A program made the position numbers and the translations under genes. From assembly GCA_038230595.1 (NCBI GenBank), contig JBBRMY010000028.1, positions 1 through 21,227 on the forward strand: a DNA stretch of 21,227 nt, read 5' to 3'. This document shows positions 21,078-21,227 of the stretch, one piece after another. Positions within the stretch are counted from its first letter, which is position 1, and every line of letters begins with the position of its first letter. The notes beneath the pieces were generated by a model. The model searched no databases. It was given only the letters and a program-made list of their open reading frames with translations, and was not told the DNA's origin. This DNA is from JBBRMY01 sp038230595. Lineage in GTDB: Bacteria > Bacteroidota > Ignavibacteria > Tepidaquicellales > Tepidaquicellaceae.

Positions 21078-21227
21078 TTATCCACCTAAATATGCTTTCT
21101 TAACATCTTCATTATTGCTTAAATTCTGTTCAATTCCTTCAAGAATGATCTGCCCTGTTTCAAGAACATATCCGTAATTTGAAATTGATAATGCAAGCAA
21201 TGCATTCTGCTCAACTAATAATATTGA
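21078..21227 (-). CDS. livF: Branched-chain amino-acid ABC transporter ATP-binding protein LivF, C-terminal end
   Basis: Only the last 49 residues lie in the window and the start is beyond the right edge. They read SILLVEQNALLALSISNYGY, then VLETGQIILEG, and end KKAYLGG. The first part follows Walker B and the D-loop. LLVEQN(A) followed by the YVLETG strand and the terminal YLGG are diagnostic of LivF rather than LivG or other ABC ATPases. The protein powers high-affinity uptake of leucine, isoleucine and valine, or a related amide or urea substrate in this transporter family, at the inner membrane. livG and the permease genes are expected upstream, outside the window. Confidence 0.85.
   Translation of the reverse strand, partial: SILLVEQNALLALSISNYGYVLETGQIILEGIEQNLSNNEDVKKAYLGG

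Overview
The window is AT-rich chromosomal DNA, most likely from a member of the Ignavibacteria or a close relative in the Bacteroidota/Chlorobiota group. Three things point there. A surface protein ends in a type IX secretion (T9SS) sorting domain containing QNFPNPFNPSTKI. Start codons are preceded by A-rich stretches with no clear Shine-Dalgarno sequence. A capsule-type NusG paralogue of the UpxY class is present. Nearly all genes lie on the minus strand, and both ends of the window cut through genes.

Read along the minus strand, the layout from right to left is as follows. (1) The C-terminal end of livF, an ABC-transporter ATPase (21227-21078). (2) A repeat-filled gap, then a class I aminotransferase (20828-19665). 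(3) Two tandem plus-strand small outer-membrane barrel paralogues (18285-19493), converging on the aminotransferase at a shared terminator. (4) A long compact gene train: FMN split-barrel protein, nadB, secreted M1 peptidase with a HEAT-like tail, lipoprotein, GT2 glycosyltransferase, nitrilase-family amidase, then hrcA-grpE-dnaJ (18142-7953). (5) A plus-strand REP-associated tyrosine transposase (RAYT, 7299-7880) nested in its own palindromic repeats. (6) A TonB-dependent receptor (7003-4085) and a T9SS-sorted beta-helix protein (3903-2209). (7) The head of a polysaccharide locus: UpxY-like antiterminator, sugar aminotransferase, sugar N-acetyltransferase (1967-1).

Two signals deserve most attention. 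First, the RAYT gene is flanked by, and also contains in frame, copies of one GTAG-plus-palindrome repeat (core GGGCGAAA-N4-TTTCGCCC). Five clear copies lie within about 0.8 kb. Two of them are translated inside the transposase as AK-x-FSP peptides. Second, the receptor gene and the beta-helix gene each have, in the same orientation upstream, four hexamers at exact 11-bp steps (TTTACA/TTAACA-like). This is the layout of an OmpR/PhoB-family operator, so the two genes look like one regulated outer-membrane uptake pair with no SusD.

The longer gaps hold several unrelated palindromic or iterated repeat families (at 4015-4067, 9189-9232, 19568-19651, 20886-20952 and 21036-21059). I see no tRNA, rRNA, CRISPR array or prophage genes.
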